Source of the DNA: Pseudomonas sp. W4I3
GTDB lineage: Bacteria > Pseudomonadota > Gammaproteobacteria > Pseudomonadales > Pseudomonadaceae
Length of the DNA: 64,000 nt
Assembly (NCBI RefSeq): GCF_030816195.1
Contig: NZ_JAUSXS010000001.1
Coordinates: 4,115,501 to 4,179,500 of the forward strand
Direction of reading: 5' to 3'
Shown here: positions 8,104-16,813 of the stretch, piece by piece
How positions within the stretch are numbered: position 1 is the first letter of the stretch
Layout: each line of letters opens with the position of its first letter
The notes under the pieces: generated by a model
Database searches by the model: none
What the model saw: the letters and a program-made list of their open reading frames with translations, nothing else
Told to the model about the DNA's origin: nothing
Position numbers and translations under genes: made by a program

Positions 8104-9827
8104 AGCTCAGGCCCCATGGAAAAGTGCAATCGAATGCCGCCCGGGTCTTCCAGGGCATGGGCCAGGTCGAGGCGGATCGGGCCAACCGGCGAAACCCAGC
8201 GCACCCCCACACCCACACCGGTTTTCAGGCTCGGCAGTTCCAGGTTATTGAACGAGTTGCCCTGGTCGATAAAGGTCGCGATCCGCCATTTTTCGGCGAT
8301 GGAGTATTGGTACTCGGCACTCAGGGCCACCATATAGCGGCCGCCGATGCGATCACCGCGGTCGTTTTCCGGCGACAGGGTCTGGTATTCATAGCCGCGC
8401 ACGCTTTGGTCGCCACCGGCAAAGAAGCGCAGCGACGGCGGCACCGACTTGTAACCGTTGGTGGCACTGCCACCGAGTTGCGCGCGACCCAAAAAGCGGT
8501 GGTTATCCCACAAGGTGGTCAAGCCCTTGATCGTGGCGGTGCCGTAGAGCAGGTTGGTGTCGGAACCGAGCCCTTCCTTGGCGACCTTGCTGTCGAACAT
8601 CAGGCGATAACCGTTATGTGGATCGATGCGGTTGTCGCTGCGCAGGTAGGAGTAGCTGATGCCCGGCATTACCAGGTTACTCATGCCCGAGTCATTGCCC
8701 AGTTTGTATTCTTCACGCTGATATTTGAGTGAGATAACCCGCGTCCAGCCGCTGGGCAATTTGCTGTGCCATTCGGGGCCGATCGTGAGCAACTTGCTCA
8801 AGGTGTCGGTGTTGGCCAACTCTTCATTCTGGTAACCGCCGGCGAAGCGCAATTTATCCGTGAGCGGTGGGTCGAGCGGCACGTCATACCACAGCCCAAC
8901 GTTCTGCCGCGGCGCCGACAGCTCGGCTTCCCAGCCATAACTGTGGCCCTGGGGATTGACCCAGTGGCGTGTCCAGTTGGCCCGGCCCCGAGGGCCGACG
9001 TCCGTCGAGTAACCCAGACCCAGGCCCATGGTGCGTGGCTTGCGCGTGTCCAGTTGCACGGCCACCGGAATCACGTCGTTGGTCGAGGCCGTGGGGCTGG
9101 CGTCTACCCGCACGCTTTCGAAGAAGCCACTGGCCTGCAGGTTCTGGTTGAGTTCGGCGATCAATTCGGAGTCGTAGGGTGTACCGCTTTCGAAGGGCAC
9201 CATGCGCTGCAGCAGTTCCTCATCAAATGGCGTATCGCCGCTGAAGCTGACCTTGCCCATGCTGTAGCGCGGGCCGCTGTCGTACACCAGCTCGATGTCG
9301 GCGACGCCCGCCTGGGGATCTACGGAGAGCGTCTGGCGCGTGAAGCGCCCGCTGAAAAACCCATAGCGCGACGCCTGATTCTGGATCAGGCGCTTGGCAT
9401 CGTCGTAATGGCCGTGATTGAGCACCGCGCCGGGCTTGAGGTCGTCACTGGCCGGCACCCGAAATGCTTTGAGGCTGGCCGCCGGACCGTCGACCCGAAG
9501 AGTGACGTTACGCAAATGCACCGGCTCGCCGGGCTCGATGGTCAGGGTCAGGCGCGGGTTCTTCCCGCCCTTCACCTCGCTGGCGATCTGCGGCTGATAG
9601 AAGCCCAGCGCCTGGGCGGCTTTGCGCGCTTGTTCTTCGGCGCCGCGACTGAACCGCAGCAGCGCTTCTTCATCACGATCGCCCACCCCGCCGATGTAGC
9701 CTTCGATGTTGGCTTTCAGCGCGTCGTTTGAGGGCTTGATCCGCACGTCCAGTTCGCTTTGCGCCAGTACGCCGCAGCTTGTGAACAGCAGAATCAAGCC
9801 GCTGGTAAATCTGTCTGGAAACTTCAT
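8100..9827 (-). CDS. tamA: TamA, Omp85-family outer-membrane assembly protein
   Basis: Outer-membrane partner of TamB. A signal peptide (first ~22 residues, ending GVLAQ) precedes three POTRA-like domains (about 25–260) and a 16-strand Omp85 barrel. The barrel contains the conserved GGDQSVRGYEYQTLSPEN lid-loop region (R-G-Y/F motif). The C-terminus GPIRLDLAHALEDPGGIRLHFSMGPEL matches the Omp85 end motif, although it ends in Leu rather than Phe. 575 residues is normal. It is first in the tamAB operon with a 4-base ATGA overlap to tamB. Confidence 0.95.
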   Translation of the reverse strand: MKFPDRFTSGLILLFTSCGVLAQSELDVRIKPSNDALKANIEGYIGGVGDRDEEALLRFSRGAEEQARKAAQALGFYQPQIASEVKGGKNPRLTLTIEPGEPVHLRNVTLRVDGPAASLKAFRVPASDDLKPGAVLNHGHYDDAKRLIQNQASRYGFFSGRFTRQTLSVDPQAGVADIELVYDSGPRYSMGKVSFSGDTPFDEELLQRMVPFESGTPYDSELIAELNQNLQASGFFESVRVDASPTASTNDVIPVAVQLDTRKPRTMGLGLGYSTDVGPRGRANWTRHWVNPQGHSYGWEAELSAPRQNVGLWYDVPLDPPLTDKLRFAGGYQNEELANTDTLSKLLTIGPEWHSKLPSGWTRVISLKYQREEYKLGNDSGMSNLVMPGISYSYLRSDNRIDPHNGYRLMFDSKVAKEGLGSDTNLLYGTATIKGLTTLWDNHRFLGRAQLGGSATNGYKSVPPSLRFFAGGDQSVRGYEYQTLSPENDRGDRIGGRYMVALSAEYQYSIAEKWRIATFIDQGNSFNNLELPSLKTGVGVGVRWVSPVGPIRLDLAHALEDPGGIRLHFSMGPEL

Positions 9828-9891
9828 AGGCGCGGATGCTACACGAGCGAGAGCGGATGTTTGAACCCGGATTTGTCTGAATAAATCTGTC

Positions 9892-10542
9892 TCAAGCCGT
9901 TGCGGCAGTTAACGCCTGGGGATTGGGATGGAAAAACACATGTTCGAGGACGGGCCCTACGGCAATTTCACCGATTTCCTCGTAGCCCTGGCGCTTATAG
10001 AAATCCAGGTAACGGGAGTTGCCGGTGTCGAGCACCACGCCCGAGGAATGCGGGTCCTCGGCGCACCAGTTGTGGACCGCTTCGAGCAATTGCTCGCCGT
10101 AGTGCTGGCCCTGCAACTGCGGGTGAATGCCCAGCAATGGCAACACATGCACCGACTCGCTGGGCAGGCATGCCAGCACGGCCTGATGGTATTCCAGGTA
10201 ACGCCGCGTACCGCGCACGCCGGTGCTCAGCCACATGCGGATCTGCCAGGCCCAGCTTTCAGTGATGCCCAGGCGCCGCTGCGGCGGGGCGATCAGGGCA
10301 ATGCCGATCAAACGGTCGTTGACGAACAAGCCAATGGCCGGAAGCTTCTGGAAAAAATGCTGCTTGACCAGCTCGCGCACGGTGGCCCGTACCCGCTGCT
10401 CATAACCCGCCCGCTCGGCCTCAAAGATGTAGGCGAAGGTCGGTTCGTGACGGTAGGCCTGGTACAGCAGGGAGCGCGCTTCGCGGGAATAACCGCTATT
10501 GAGCAGGCGGATCTCGGCAACGGCTGTCGAAGTGTCAGGCAT
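9892..10542 (-). CDS. GNAT-family N-acetyltransferase
   Basis: Predicted acetyl-CoA-dependent acyltransferase of 216 residues. The GNAT core is visible in the second half: LPLLGIHPQLQGQHYGEQLL carries the acetyl-CoA-binding Q-x-x-G-x-G/A-type loop (QGQHYG), followed by GVVLDTGNSRYLDFYKRQGY, the typical strand-5/helix region. The start at 10542 (MPDTSTAV) is preferred to one 24 bases upstream because AGGAG lies 9 bases before it. It diverges from xthA. The substrate is unknown. Confidence 0.85.
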   Translation of the reverse strand: MPDTSTAVAEIRLLNSGYSREARSLLYQAYRHEPTFAYIFEAERAGYEQRVRATVRELVKQHFFQKLPAIGLFVNDRLIGIALIAPPQRRLGITESWAWQIRMWLSTGVRGTRRYLEYHQAVLACLPSESVHVLPLLGIHPQLQGQHYGEQLLEAVHNWCAEDPHSSGVVLDTGNSRYLDFYKRQGYEEIGEIAVGPVLEHVFFHPNPQALTAATA

Positions 10543-10711
10543 AACAGTCAATCTCCTGGACGCCACTCAACGAGGCGGCGTTCTTATGGGTACGAACCTG
10601 CGCAGCGCCAGTCGTTCCCTGACCTTAGCAGCGCATGCTTGCGGCCGCCACGCTGGCCCCCGCCCGACTTGTCGGCTAGCATCGCCCTTTTGCCAGACTG
10701 GACTGCCGACC

Positions 10712-11524
10712 ATGAAAATCGTCTCCTTCAATATCAACGGGCTGCGCGCCCGCCCTCATCAGCTGGCGGCGCTGATTGAAAAGCATCAACCGGACGTCAT
10801 CGGCCTGCAGGAAACCAAGGTCCACGATGACCAGTTCCCGTTGGCTGAAGTCCAGGCGCTGGGCTATCACGTTTATTACCATGGCCAGAAAGGCCACTAC
10901 GGCGTGGCCCTGCTCTCGCGCAAAGAAGCGTTGAGCGTGCACAAAGGCTTTGCCAGCGATGAAGAAGACGCCCAGCGCCGCTTCATCTGGGGCACTTTCG
11001 CTGACGAGCACGGCAACCCGGTCACCATCATGAACGGCTACTTCCCCCAAGGCGAAAGCCGCGACCACCCGACTAAATTCCCGGCCAAGCAGCGCTTCTA
11101 TGAAGACCTGCAACAGCTGCTGGAAAGCCAGTTCAGCAATGACCAGGCACTGGTGGTGATGGGCGACGTGAATATTTCCCCGCAAGACTGCGACATCGGC
11201 ATCGGCGCCGACAACGCCAAACGCTGGCTGAAAACCGGCAAGTGCAGCTTCCTGCCGGAAGAGCGCGAATGGATGGCCCGCCTGAAAAACTGGGGCTTGG
11301 TGGACACCTTCCGCCACTTGAACCCTGAGGTGACCGACCGCTTCAGCTGGTTCGACTACCGCAGCCGTGGCTTTGAGGACGAGCCCAAGCGCGGGCTGCG
11401 CATCGACGTGATCATGGCCTCCACCGGGTTGGTGCCCCGGGTCAAGGATGCGGGGGTGGATTACGATCTGCGCGCCTTGGAAAAGCCGTCGGACCATGCG
11501 CCGATCTGGCTTGAGTTGAGCTGA
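10712..11524 (+). CDS. xthA: Exodeoxyribonuclease III / AP endonuclease
   Basis: DNA-repair nuclease that cuts abasic sites and degrades duplex DNA from 3' ends. It has 270 residues, standard length. It shows the endonuclease/exonuclease/phosphatase motifs in order: NINGLRARPHQ at the N-terminus, GLQETKV (metal-binding Glu), GDVNISPQDCDIG (catalytic Asp and Asn), and the terminal KPSDHAPIWLEL (catalytic Asp-His). The start at MKIVSFNING is the invariant family start; upstream codons in this frame do not belong. It is followed by a REP hairpin. Confidence 0.97.
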   Translation: MKIVSFNINGLRARPHQLAALIEKHQPDVIGLQETKVHDDQFPLAEVQALGYHVYYHGQKGHYGVALLSRKEALSVHKGFASDEEDAQRRFIWGTFADEHGNPVTIMNGYFPQGESRDHPTKFPAKQRFYEDLQQLLESQFSNDQALVVMGDVNISPQDCDIGIGADNAKRWLKTGKCSFLPEEREWMARLKNWGLVDTFRHLNPEVTDRFSWFDYRSRGFEDEPKRGLRIDVIMASTGLVPRVKDAGVDYDLRALEKPSDHAPIWLELS

Positions 11525-11535
11525 TTCACTGACCC

Positions 11536-11570
11536 ATGTGGGAGGGGGGCAAGCCCCCTCCCACATTTTG
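11536..11570 (+). terminator. REP hairpin acting as probable xthA terminator
   Basis: ATGTGGGAGGGGG and CCCCCTCCCACAT form a 13-bp stem around a 5-base loop, followed by TTTT. It lies 11 bases after the xthA stop. It is a single complete REP palindrome with the features of an intrinsic terminator. Confidence 0.7.
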
Positions 11571-11653
11571 ATCTGCGGCGTGTCAGTCATATGGCTGCAA
11601 TCCAACTGACTTAATCTGGCGGCACTCCCTTTGGCTGACGAAGGTGCCGGCTG

Positions 11654-12982
11654 ATGCTGCGCGTTCTGTTACTGCTCGCCCTTTTCCCTTTCTTCGCGCT
11701 GTCCGCCCCGCTGCCCATGCCCGACCAAGGCCCGGCTTTGCGCATCCAGGGCTCCAACACCATTGGCGCGGCGTTGGGCCCGGCATTGGTCAAAGGTTTG
11801 ATGGAGCGTCAGGGTGTGCAAGGCGTGCACAGCGAACGCGTTGAGGGCGCCAATGAACAGCGTGTAATCGGCAAGACCCGTCAGGGTAAAACCGTGTTTA
11901 TCGACGTCGCCGCCCATGGTTCCAGCACCGGGTTTGCCGCGCTGAAAAACCACAGCGCCGACCTGGCCGCAGCGTCCCGCCCGATCAAGGACGGCGAATT
12001 GGTTGACCTCGAGTCCCTGGGTGACCTGAAAAGCGCCGGCGCCGAACATGTGATCGCTATTGACGGCTTGGCGATCATCCTTAACCCACGCAACCCGCTG
12101 AACAGCCTCAACACCGAGCAACTGGCGCAAATCTTCAATGGCGAAATCAGCACCTGGGAAATGCTGGGCGGCACTGGCGGAACCATTCATGTGTACGCGC
12201 GGGATGATCAGTCCGGCACCTATGACACCTTCAAGGAGCTGGTGCTGAATCGCCGCGGCAAACCGCTGGCAGCGTCTGCGCAGCGTTTTGAATCGAGCGA
12301 AGCGCTGTCCGACGCGGTCAGCCAGGACCCCCAGGGCATTGGTTTTATCGGCCTGCCCTACGTACGCCACGCCAAGGCAGTGGCGATTAACGATGGCGAC
12401 TCGCAACCGATGTTGCCACTGAACAGCCTGATCGCCACCGAGGATTACCCACTGTCACGGCGGCTGTACTTCTACCTGCCCCCAACAGTCCATAACCCGT
12501 GGGCCAAGGCCTTGGTGGACTTCGCCCAAAGCGCCCAGGGCCAGGCGCTGGTGGCGGCCAACGGCTTTGTCGCCCAGCACGTGCAGGCAATGGACGTAGA
12601 GCCACGCGCCTCAATGCCCGAGGACTATCAGGCAATTGCGCGCAACGCCCAGCGCTTGACGGTGAATTTTCGTTTCGAGGAAGGCAGTGCCAGCCTGGAC
12701 AACAAGGCGCGTCAGGATGTGCAGCGGGTGGTGGTTTATCTGAAAAGCCACGGCAAACTGCACGAGCAGGTGACGCTGGCAGGGTTCGGCGATGCCAAGA
12801 ATGATCCGCAGCGCGCAGCCTTGCTGTCGAAGTTGCGGGCAATGGCCGTGCGCAGGGAACTGGTGAAAAGCGGCGTGGTGCTGCGCGATATTCGCGGGTT
12901 TGGCGCGCAGATGCCGGTGGCGGCGAATACGGCGGATGAAGGGAGGATCAAGAATCGGCGGGTGGAGGTTTGGGTGTACTGA
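11654..12982 (+). CDS. PstS-like phosphate-binding domain fused to an OmpA C-terminal domain
   Basis: Secreted protein of 442 residues. The signal peptide (first ~18 residues, cleavage near LSA-AP) is followed by a periplasmic binding domain of the PstS type (about 28–300). Visible motifs are RIQGSNTIGAALGPALVKGL, the LAQIFNGEISTWEMLGG segment and the phosphate-loop-like RDDQSGTYDTFKELVL. The last ~115 residues are an OmpA/MotB peptidoglycan-binding domain (VNFRFEEGSASLDNKARQDV, ending KNRRVEVWVY). No transporter genes are adjacent, so it is probably not part of a Pst uptake system. A cell-wall-anchored phosphate-binding or sensing role is inference. Confidence 0.85.
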   Translation: MLRVLLLLALFPFFALSAPLPMPDQGPALRIQGSNTIGAALGPALVKGLMERQGVQGVHSERVEGANEQRVIGKTRQGKTVFIDVAAHGSSTGFAALKNHSADLAAASRPIKDGELVDLESLGDLKSAGAEHVIAIDGLAIILNPRNPLNSLNTEQLAQIFNGEISTWEMLGGTGGTIHVYARDDQSGTYDTFKELVLNRRGKPLAASAQRFESSEALSDAVSQDPQGIGFIGLPYVRHAKAVAINDGDSQPMLPLNSLIATEDYPLSRRLYFYLPPTVHNPWAKALVDFAQSAQGQALVAANGFVAQHVQAMDVEPRASMPEDYQAIARNAQRLTVNFRFEEGSASLDNKARQDVQRVVVYLKSHGKLHEQVTLAGFGDAKNDPQRAALLSKLRAMAVRRELVKSGVVLRDIRGFGAQMPVAANTADEGRIKNRRVEVWVY

Positions 12983-13021
12983 ACCTTGGGGTCTGGGGTG
13001 GCTGAAATGGCCTCATCGGGG

Positions 13022-14297
13022 TGTAGAACCGTAGACATCGTTTACATCTGAAACCGGGGACATCGTTTACACTTTTGAGGCCTGGACGCGCGTCATACCT
13101 CGTCCAAGCCTCCCCAAGGGATAATCACACAAGTACAAATCCCAAACATCCTCGTCAGCTTCTTTGAGCCCTATCCGTTCCCCAGATAGCGCCTCGCTAA
13201 TAAATACCAACTTGCCGTTCCATTTGATCGATCCATCCTGTCTGACGCTGCGAACCTTCATTTCCGCGGGATACTCCACATCGGGCAAGCATCCTGGGTA
13301 AGGTCGGGTAGACGGTACATACAAATCTCCCGGACGTTTCATACCGAGTGCTTCATGAGGGCGTACGTAATTGAACTCATGCCTGAAGTGCTCCAGCAAA
13401 AGCTGCTGCTCGACCAAGTTTTTCCCTAAGGGCAGCTCAAGCTTCAAGCTGCGGTGCATTCGCTCATGGCGACCATTCTGCGCGGGTCTTCCGGGCATGG
13501 TGCGCTCCGGATAGATGCCGAGGCGAATCCACCAAACTGCCAGGGTGGACATTCGTGCCAGGCCAGGAGAGGCGAACGGAACCCCGTTGTCCGAACGGAT
13601 AACTTCTGGCATGCCGTACTCCAGAAAAAGCCTCTCAAATGCTTGTTTTACCGGCTGGGTCTTGATCTTGGGGTGGGCCCTGCATGCCAGAATCAGCCGA
13701 GACGCGTGGTCTGTAACGGTCAGAGGGAAGCACATCTGCGCGTTAAGCATCTTGAATTGCCCTTTGTAGTCGGCGCACCACGTCTCGTTAGGTTCGTTGG
13801 CCTCTCGCATTTCTGCGTGGGAAATAGTGTGCCGACGCTTGAAGCGTCGCTTGTTGACGAGCCCGAGCCGATCAAGCCATTGGCCTGCTGTACTCGGAGA
13901 AGGCCAGGCGACTGAGGGATCTTCAAGCCGTAATAGCTCGAGGAGCTTCTTTGGCCCCCATTTATCGTGAGCCTGCTTCATCGCCATAACGCGGGCCAAG
14001 ATCTCGTCGTCGGTTTTATTGGGGCTGTTGTGAGGTCGCCGGGACAGTTCGGATAAGGATTTTAAATCGCCGTTGTGCCGGGCAATCCATTTGTCGACGG
14101 TAGGCCGACTAACGTCAAAGCGACGCGCCAATTGGCTTTTGGTGTAGTTGCCAGAAAGCCAGTCGGCGACCAGTCTGATTCGTTGATTCATCGGAGACTC
14201 TTGGTTCCAGGGCATGATCAGTTACCTCCTGATCATGCGTATTAACCTGTAAACCATGTCCCCGGTTAGAAATGTAAACGATGTCCCCGGTTTGTAC
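13022..14297 (-). mobile_element. IS481-family insertion sequence, complete, inserted in a REP
   Basis: One transposase gene is flanked by inverted ends. Each end carries two copies of ACCGGGGACATCGTTTACA or a close variant (left 13028–13046 and 13053–13071; right 14248–14266 and 14273–14291, inverted). The flanks read ...CATCGGGG on the left and CGGGGCAAGCCCCCTCCCAC on the right, which together rebuild a REP. CGGGG (13017–13021 and 14298–14302) is the candidate 5-bp target duplication. Exact ends are inferred from that duplication. Confidence 0.82.
13067..14215 (-). CDS. IS481-family transposase
   Basis: DDE transposase of 382 residues, apparently intact. The N-terminal helix-turn-helix (YTKSQLARRFDVSRPTVDKW, about 33–52) is followed by an RVE integrase core. 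Its acidic triad is visible as WCADYKGQF, VIRSDNGVPF and GRHERMHRSLK (D, D, E). The N-terminus MPWNQESPM resembles the MPWK...PM start of many IS481 transposases, which supports the first ATG. It fills almost the whole element and reads toward the PstS/OmpA gene. Confidence 0.92.
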   Translation of the reverse strand: MPWNQESPMNQRIRLVADWLSGNYTKSQLARRFDVSRPTVDKWIARHNGDLKSLSELSRRPHNSPNKTDDEILARVMAMKQAHDKWGPKKLLELLRLEDPSVAWPSPSTAGQWLDRLGLVNKRRFKRRHTISHAEMREANEPNETWCADYKGQFKMLNAQMCFPLTVTDHASRLILACRAHPKIKTQPVKQAFERLFLEYGMPEVIRSDNGVPFASPGLARMSTLAVWWIRLGIYPERTMPGRPAQNGRHERMHRSLKLELPLGKNLVEQQLLLEHFRHEFNYVRPHEALGMKRPGDLYVPSTRPYPGCLPDVEYPAEMKVRSVRQDGSIKWNGKLVFISEALSGERIGLKEADEDVWDLYLCDYPLGRLGRGMTRVQASKV

Positions 14298-14367
14298 CGG
14301 GGCAAGCCCCCTCCCACACTTGGATTGGTGTACACCGGCAAAATGTGGGAGGGGGCTTGCCCCCGAT
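14298..14367. repeat. REP pair cut by the IS
   Basis: CGGGGCAAGCCCCCTCCCAC at the IS edge and an inverted partner (AATGTGGGAGGGGGCTTGCC, 14342–14361) form a BIME. Its outer part was separated from its flank by the IS insertion. It lies just downstream of the acyl-CoA dehydrogenase gene. Confidence 0.8.
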
Positions 14368-14382
14368 ATAGGCGACGCGGTG

Positions 14383-15612
14383 CTACTGCCCGCCGCGCAT
14401 CAACTCTTTAGGCACATACTTGCCAATCTCGAACTTGCCGATCGCCGCACGGTGCACTTCGTCCGGGCCGTCGGCCAGGCGCAGGGTGCGTTGCATGGCG
14501 TACATGTAGGCCAGCGGAAAATCATTGGAAACGCCGGCACCGCCGTGAATCTGGATCGCGCGGTCGATCACCCTCAGCGCCACGTTCGGCGCGACCACCT
14601 TGATCTGGGCGATTTCGCTTTTCGCGACTTTATTGCCCACGGTGTCCATCATGTACGCAGCCTTCAAGGTCAGAAGCCGCGCCATATCGATTTCCATGCG
14701 CGAGTCAGCGATCTTGTCGATATTGCCGCCCAAACGCGCCAAAGGCTTGCCGAAGGCGCTGCGGCTGACCGAGCGTTTGCACATCAATTCCAATGCACGT
14801 TCGGCCATGCCGATAGAACGCATGCAGTGATGGATACGGCCCGGGCCAAGCCGGCCCTGGGCGATCTCAAACCCACGGCCTTCACCCAACAAGACGTTTT
14901 CGTACGGCACGCGCACATTGTCGAACAGCACCTCAGCATGGCCGTGGGGCGCATCGTCGTAGCCGAACACTGGCAGCGGACGCACGATTTTCACCCCAGG
15001 GGTGTCCACCGGCACCAGAATCATCGAGTGCTGCTGGTGGCGTGGCGCATCCGGGTTGCTCAGGCCCATGAAGATCAGGATCTTGCAGCGTGGATCACAG
15101 GCGCCGGAGGTCCACCACTTCTTGCCGTTGATCACCCACTCATCGCCCTGGCGTTCGGCGCGGGCGGCCATGTTGGTGGCGTCCGAGGAGGCTACGTCCG
15201 GTTCGGTCATGGCGAAGGCTGAGCGAATCTCACCGCGCAGCAGCGGTTCCAGCCAGCGTTGCTTCTGCTCTTCATTGGCGTAGCGCACCAGCACTTCCAT
15301 ATTGCCGGTGTCGGGGGCTGAGCAGTTGAACGGTTCCGGGCCCAGCAGCGAGCGGCCCATGATTTCGGCCAGTGGCGCGTATTCGAGGTTGCTCAGGCCG
15401 GCGCCCAGCTCGGATTCGGGCAGAAACAGGTTCCACAACCCCTCGGCTTTAGCCTTGGCTTTGAGCGCTTCCATGATGGCGGTGGGCTGCCAGCGGTCAC
15501 CTTCGCTGACTTGGCGTTCGAACACCGGCTCGGCCGGATAGACGTAAGCGTCCATGAATGCGGTGACGCGTTCACGCAGTTCCTGAACCTTGGGCGAATA
15601 GGCGAAATCCAT
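14383..15612 (-). CDS. Acyl-CoA dehydrogenase (ACAD10/11-like)
   Basis: FAD-dependent alpha,beta-dehydrogenation of an acyl-CoA thioester. It has 409 residues with the three ACAD domains. Signature FAMTEPDVASSDATNMAARA (about 131–150) contacts FAD and substrate, WWTSGACDPRCKILIFMG follows, and the C-terminal motif IHGGAGVSNDFPLAYMYA matches the family. The end reads RTLRLADGPDEVHRAAIGKF. The ADGPDEVH form, with Asp where short/medium-chain enzymes carry the catalytic Glu, is characteristic of the ACAD10/11 group; this residue match is my alignment by eye. It diverges from a LysR gene. Chain-length preference is not readable. Confidence 0.9.
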   Translation of the reverse strand: MDFAYSPKVQELRERVTAFMDAYVYPAEPVFERQVSEGDRWQPTAIMEALKAKAKAEGLWNLFLPESELGAGLSNLEYAPLAEIMGRSLLGPEPFNCSAPDTGNMEVLVRYANEEQKQRWLEPLLRGEIRSAFAMTEPDVASSDATNMAARAERQGDEWVINGKKWWTSGACDPRCKILIFMGLSNPDAPRHQQHSMILVPVDTPGVKIVRPLPVFGYDDAPHGHAEVLFDNVRVPYENVLLGEGRGFEIAQGRLGPGRIHHCMRSIGMAERALELMCKRSVSRSAFGKPLARLGGNIDKIADSRMEIDMARLLTLKAAYMMDTVGNKVAKSEIAQIKVVAPNVALRVIDRAIQIHGGAGVSNDFPLAYMYAMQRTLRLADGPDEVHRAAIGKFEIGKYVPKELMRGGQ

Positions 15613-15707
15613 GAGCGGCTCCCTTCTCTGAGAGGTTGTTTAGGTCATGCAATCGATGCTAGAACAGCGCTGATAATTTACCTAGCCTATTCTCGGCGTG
15701 TATTAAC

Positions 15708-15739
15708 ATTCATCACCGATATATGATCGGCGTATGAAT
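15708..15739. promoter_or_regulatory. Candidate LysR operator between the dehydrogenase and LysR genes
   Basis: CCGAT-ATATG-ATCGG (15716–15730) is an interrupted palindrome, flanked outside by ATTCAT and ATGAAT. It lies in the 151-bp divergent intergenic region, where LysR regulators normally bind. No binding data can be read from sequence. Confidence 0.5.
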
Positions 15740-15763
15740 ACCTAACAATAAGAGTGCAACGAC

Positions 15764-16699
15764 ATGAATCTGAGCAAGGTCGACCTGAACCTCTTTATCG
15801 TCTTCGACGCGATCTACACCGAAGCCAACCTGACCCGCGCTGGGCAGATTGTCGGCATCACCCAGCCGGCGGTGTCCAACGCCCTGGCGCGCCTGCGCGA
15901 GACCTTCAACGACCCGCTGTTCGTGCGCACTGCCCAAGGCATGGTGCCCACGCCGATGGCCCAGAACATCATCGGCCCGGTGCGCAATGCCTTGTCGCTG
16001 CTGCGGGTGTCAGTGCAGGAGAGTCGGATTTTCAATCCGCAGCAGGCGGCCAAGACCTATCGCATCAGCATGACCGACCTGACCGAAGCCGTGATTCTGC
16101 CGCCGCTGTTCCAGCGCCTGCGCCGCCTGGCGCCGACGGTGGTCATCGAGAGCTTTTTATCCAAACGCCGCGAAACCACCAAGGAGCTGGCCGCCGGTCG
16201 CCTGGATTTCGCCGTGGATGCGCCGCTCAACACCGACCCGCAAGTGCGTCACGTCAAGCTGATGGAAGACCGCTACGTGTGCGCCATGCGCAAGGGCCAT
16301 CCGATGGCGGGCAAGGACAAATTCACCTTGGATGACTACCTGGCGCTGACCCATATTCATATTTCAAGCCGCCGCAACGGGCTGGGGCATGTCGACCTGG
16401 CCCTGGGCAAGATGGGCATCCAGCGCAAGATCGCCCTGCGCTCCCAGCACTATCTGATGGCCTCACAAGTGTTGCAGCAGACCGACATGGTGATGACCGT
16501 GCCCGAGCGCTTCGCCCGTCGCCATGAACTGCACTGGTTCAACTTGCCGGTCAATGATGTGCCGGCGGTGGAAACCCACCTGTACTGGCACGAAAGCACC
16601 GACCAGGACCCGGCCAACCGCTGGATGCGCGAGCAGATGATCGAGTTGTGCCAGCAGGTGACGGCCCACGAGAAAAAGCTGGATAAACAGCAGGCCTGA
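15764..16699 (+). CDS. LysR-family transcriptional regulator
   Basis: 311 residues. The N-terminal winged HTH (NLTRAGQIVGITQPAVSNAL, about 24–43) is followed by RLRETFNDPLFVRTAQGMVP and a periplasmic-binding-like effector domain (about 95–305). The NodD/LeuO-like arrangement, starting with DLNLFIVFDAIYTEANLTRA, is clear. It is divergent from the acyl-CoA dehydrogenase with a candidate dyad between them, so it probably controls that gene. The effector is unknown. A single REP follows. Confidence 0.9.
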   Translation: MNLSKVDLNLFIVFDAIYTEANLTRAGQIVGITQPAVSNALARLRETFNDPLFVRTAQGMVPTPMAQNIIGPVRNALSLLRVSVQESRIFNPQQAAKTYRISMTDLTEAVILPPLFQRLRRLAPTVVIESFLSKRRETTKELAAGRLDFAVDAPLNTDPQVRHVKLMEDRYVCAMRKGHPMAGKDKFTLDDYLALTHIHISSRRNGLGHVDLALGKMGIQRKIALRSQHYLMASQVLQQTDMVMTVPERFARRHELHWFNLPVNDVPAVETHLYWHESTDQDPANRWMREQMIELCQQVTAHEKKLDKQQA

Positions 16700-16715
16700 G
16701 GCAGCCGAGTTCCCC

Positions 16716-16741
16716 TGTAGGAGGGGGCTTGCCCCGATGGC
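16716..16741 (+). repeat. Single REP
   Basis: TGTAGGAGGGGGCTTGCCCC followed by GATGG, one unpaired copy of the Pseudomonas REP between the LysR gene and liuR. Directly after it, CCTGCGCAGCAGG (16741–16753) is a short separate palindrome. Confidence 0.75.
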
Positions 16742-16756
16742 CTGCGCAGCAGGCCC

Positions 16757-16772
16757 TTGACGTTTACGTCAA
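16757..16772 (+). promoter_or_regulatory. LiuR box upstream of liuR
   Basis: TTGACGTTTACGTCAA is a near-perfect 16-bp palindrome 41 bases before the liuR start. The same sequence style (TTGACGTAAACGTAAA) appears before liuA. MerR-type LiuR proteins of proteobacteria recognise such TTGAC/ACGT dyads. It is probably autoregulatory. Confidence 0.75.
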
Positions 16773-16813
16773 CCTGCAATTAGCTTAGCGCCAAGACCTT
16801 CCTGAGCATCGCC

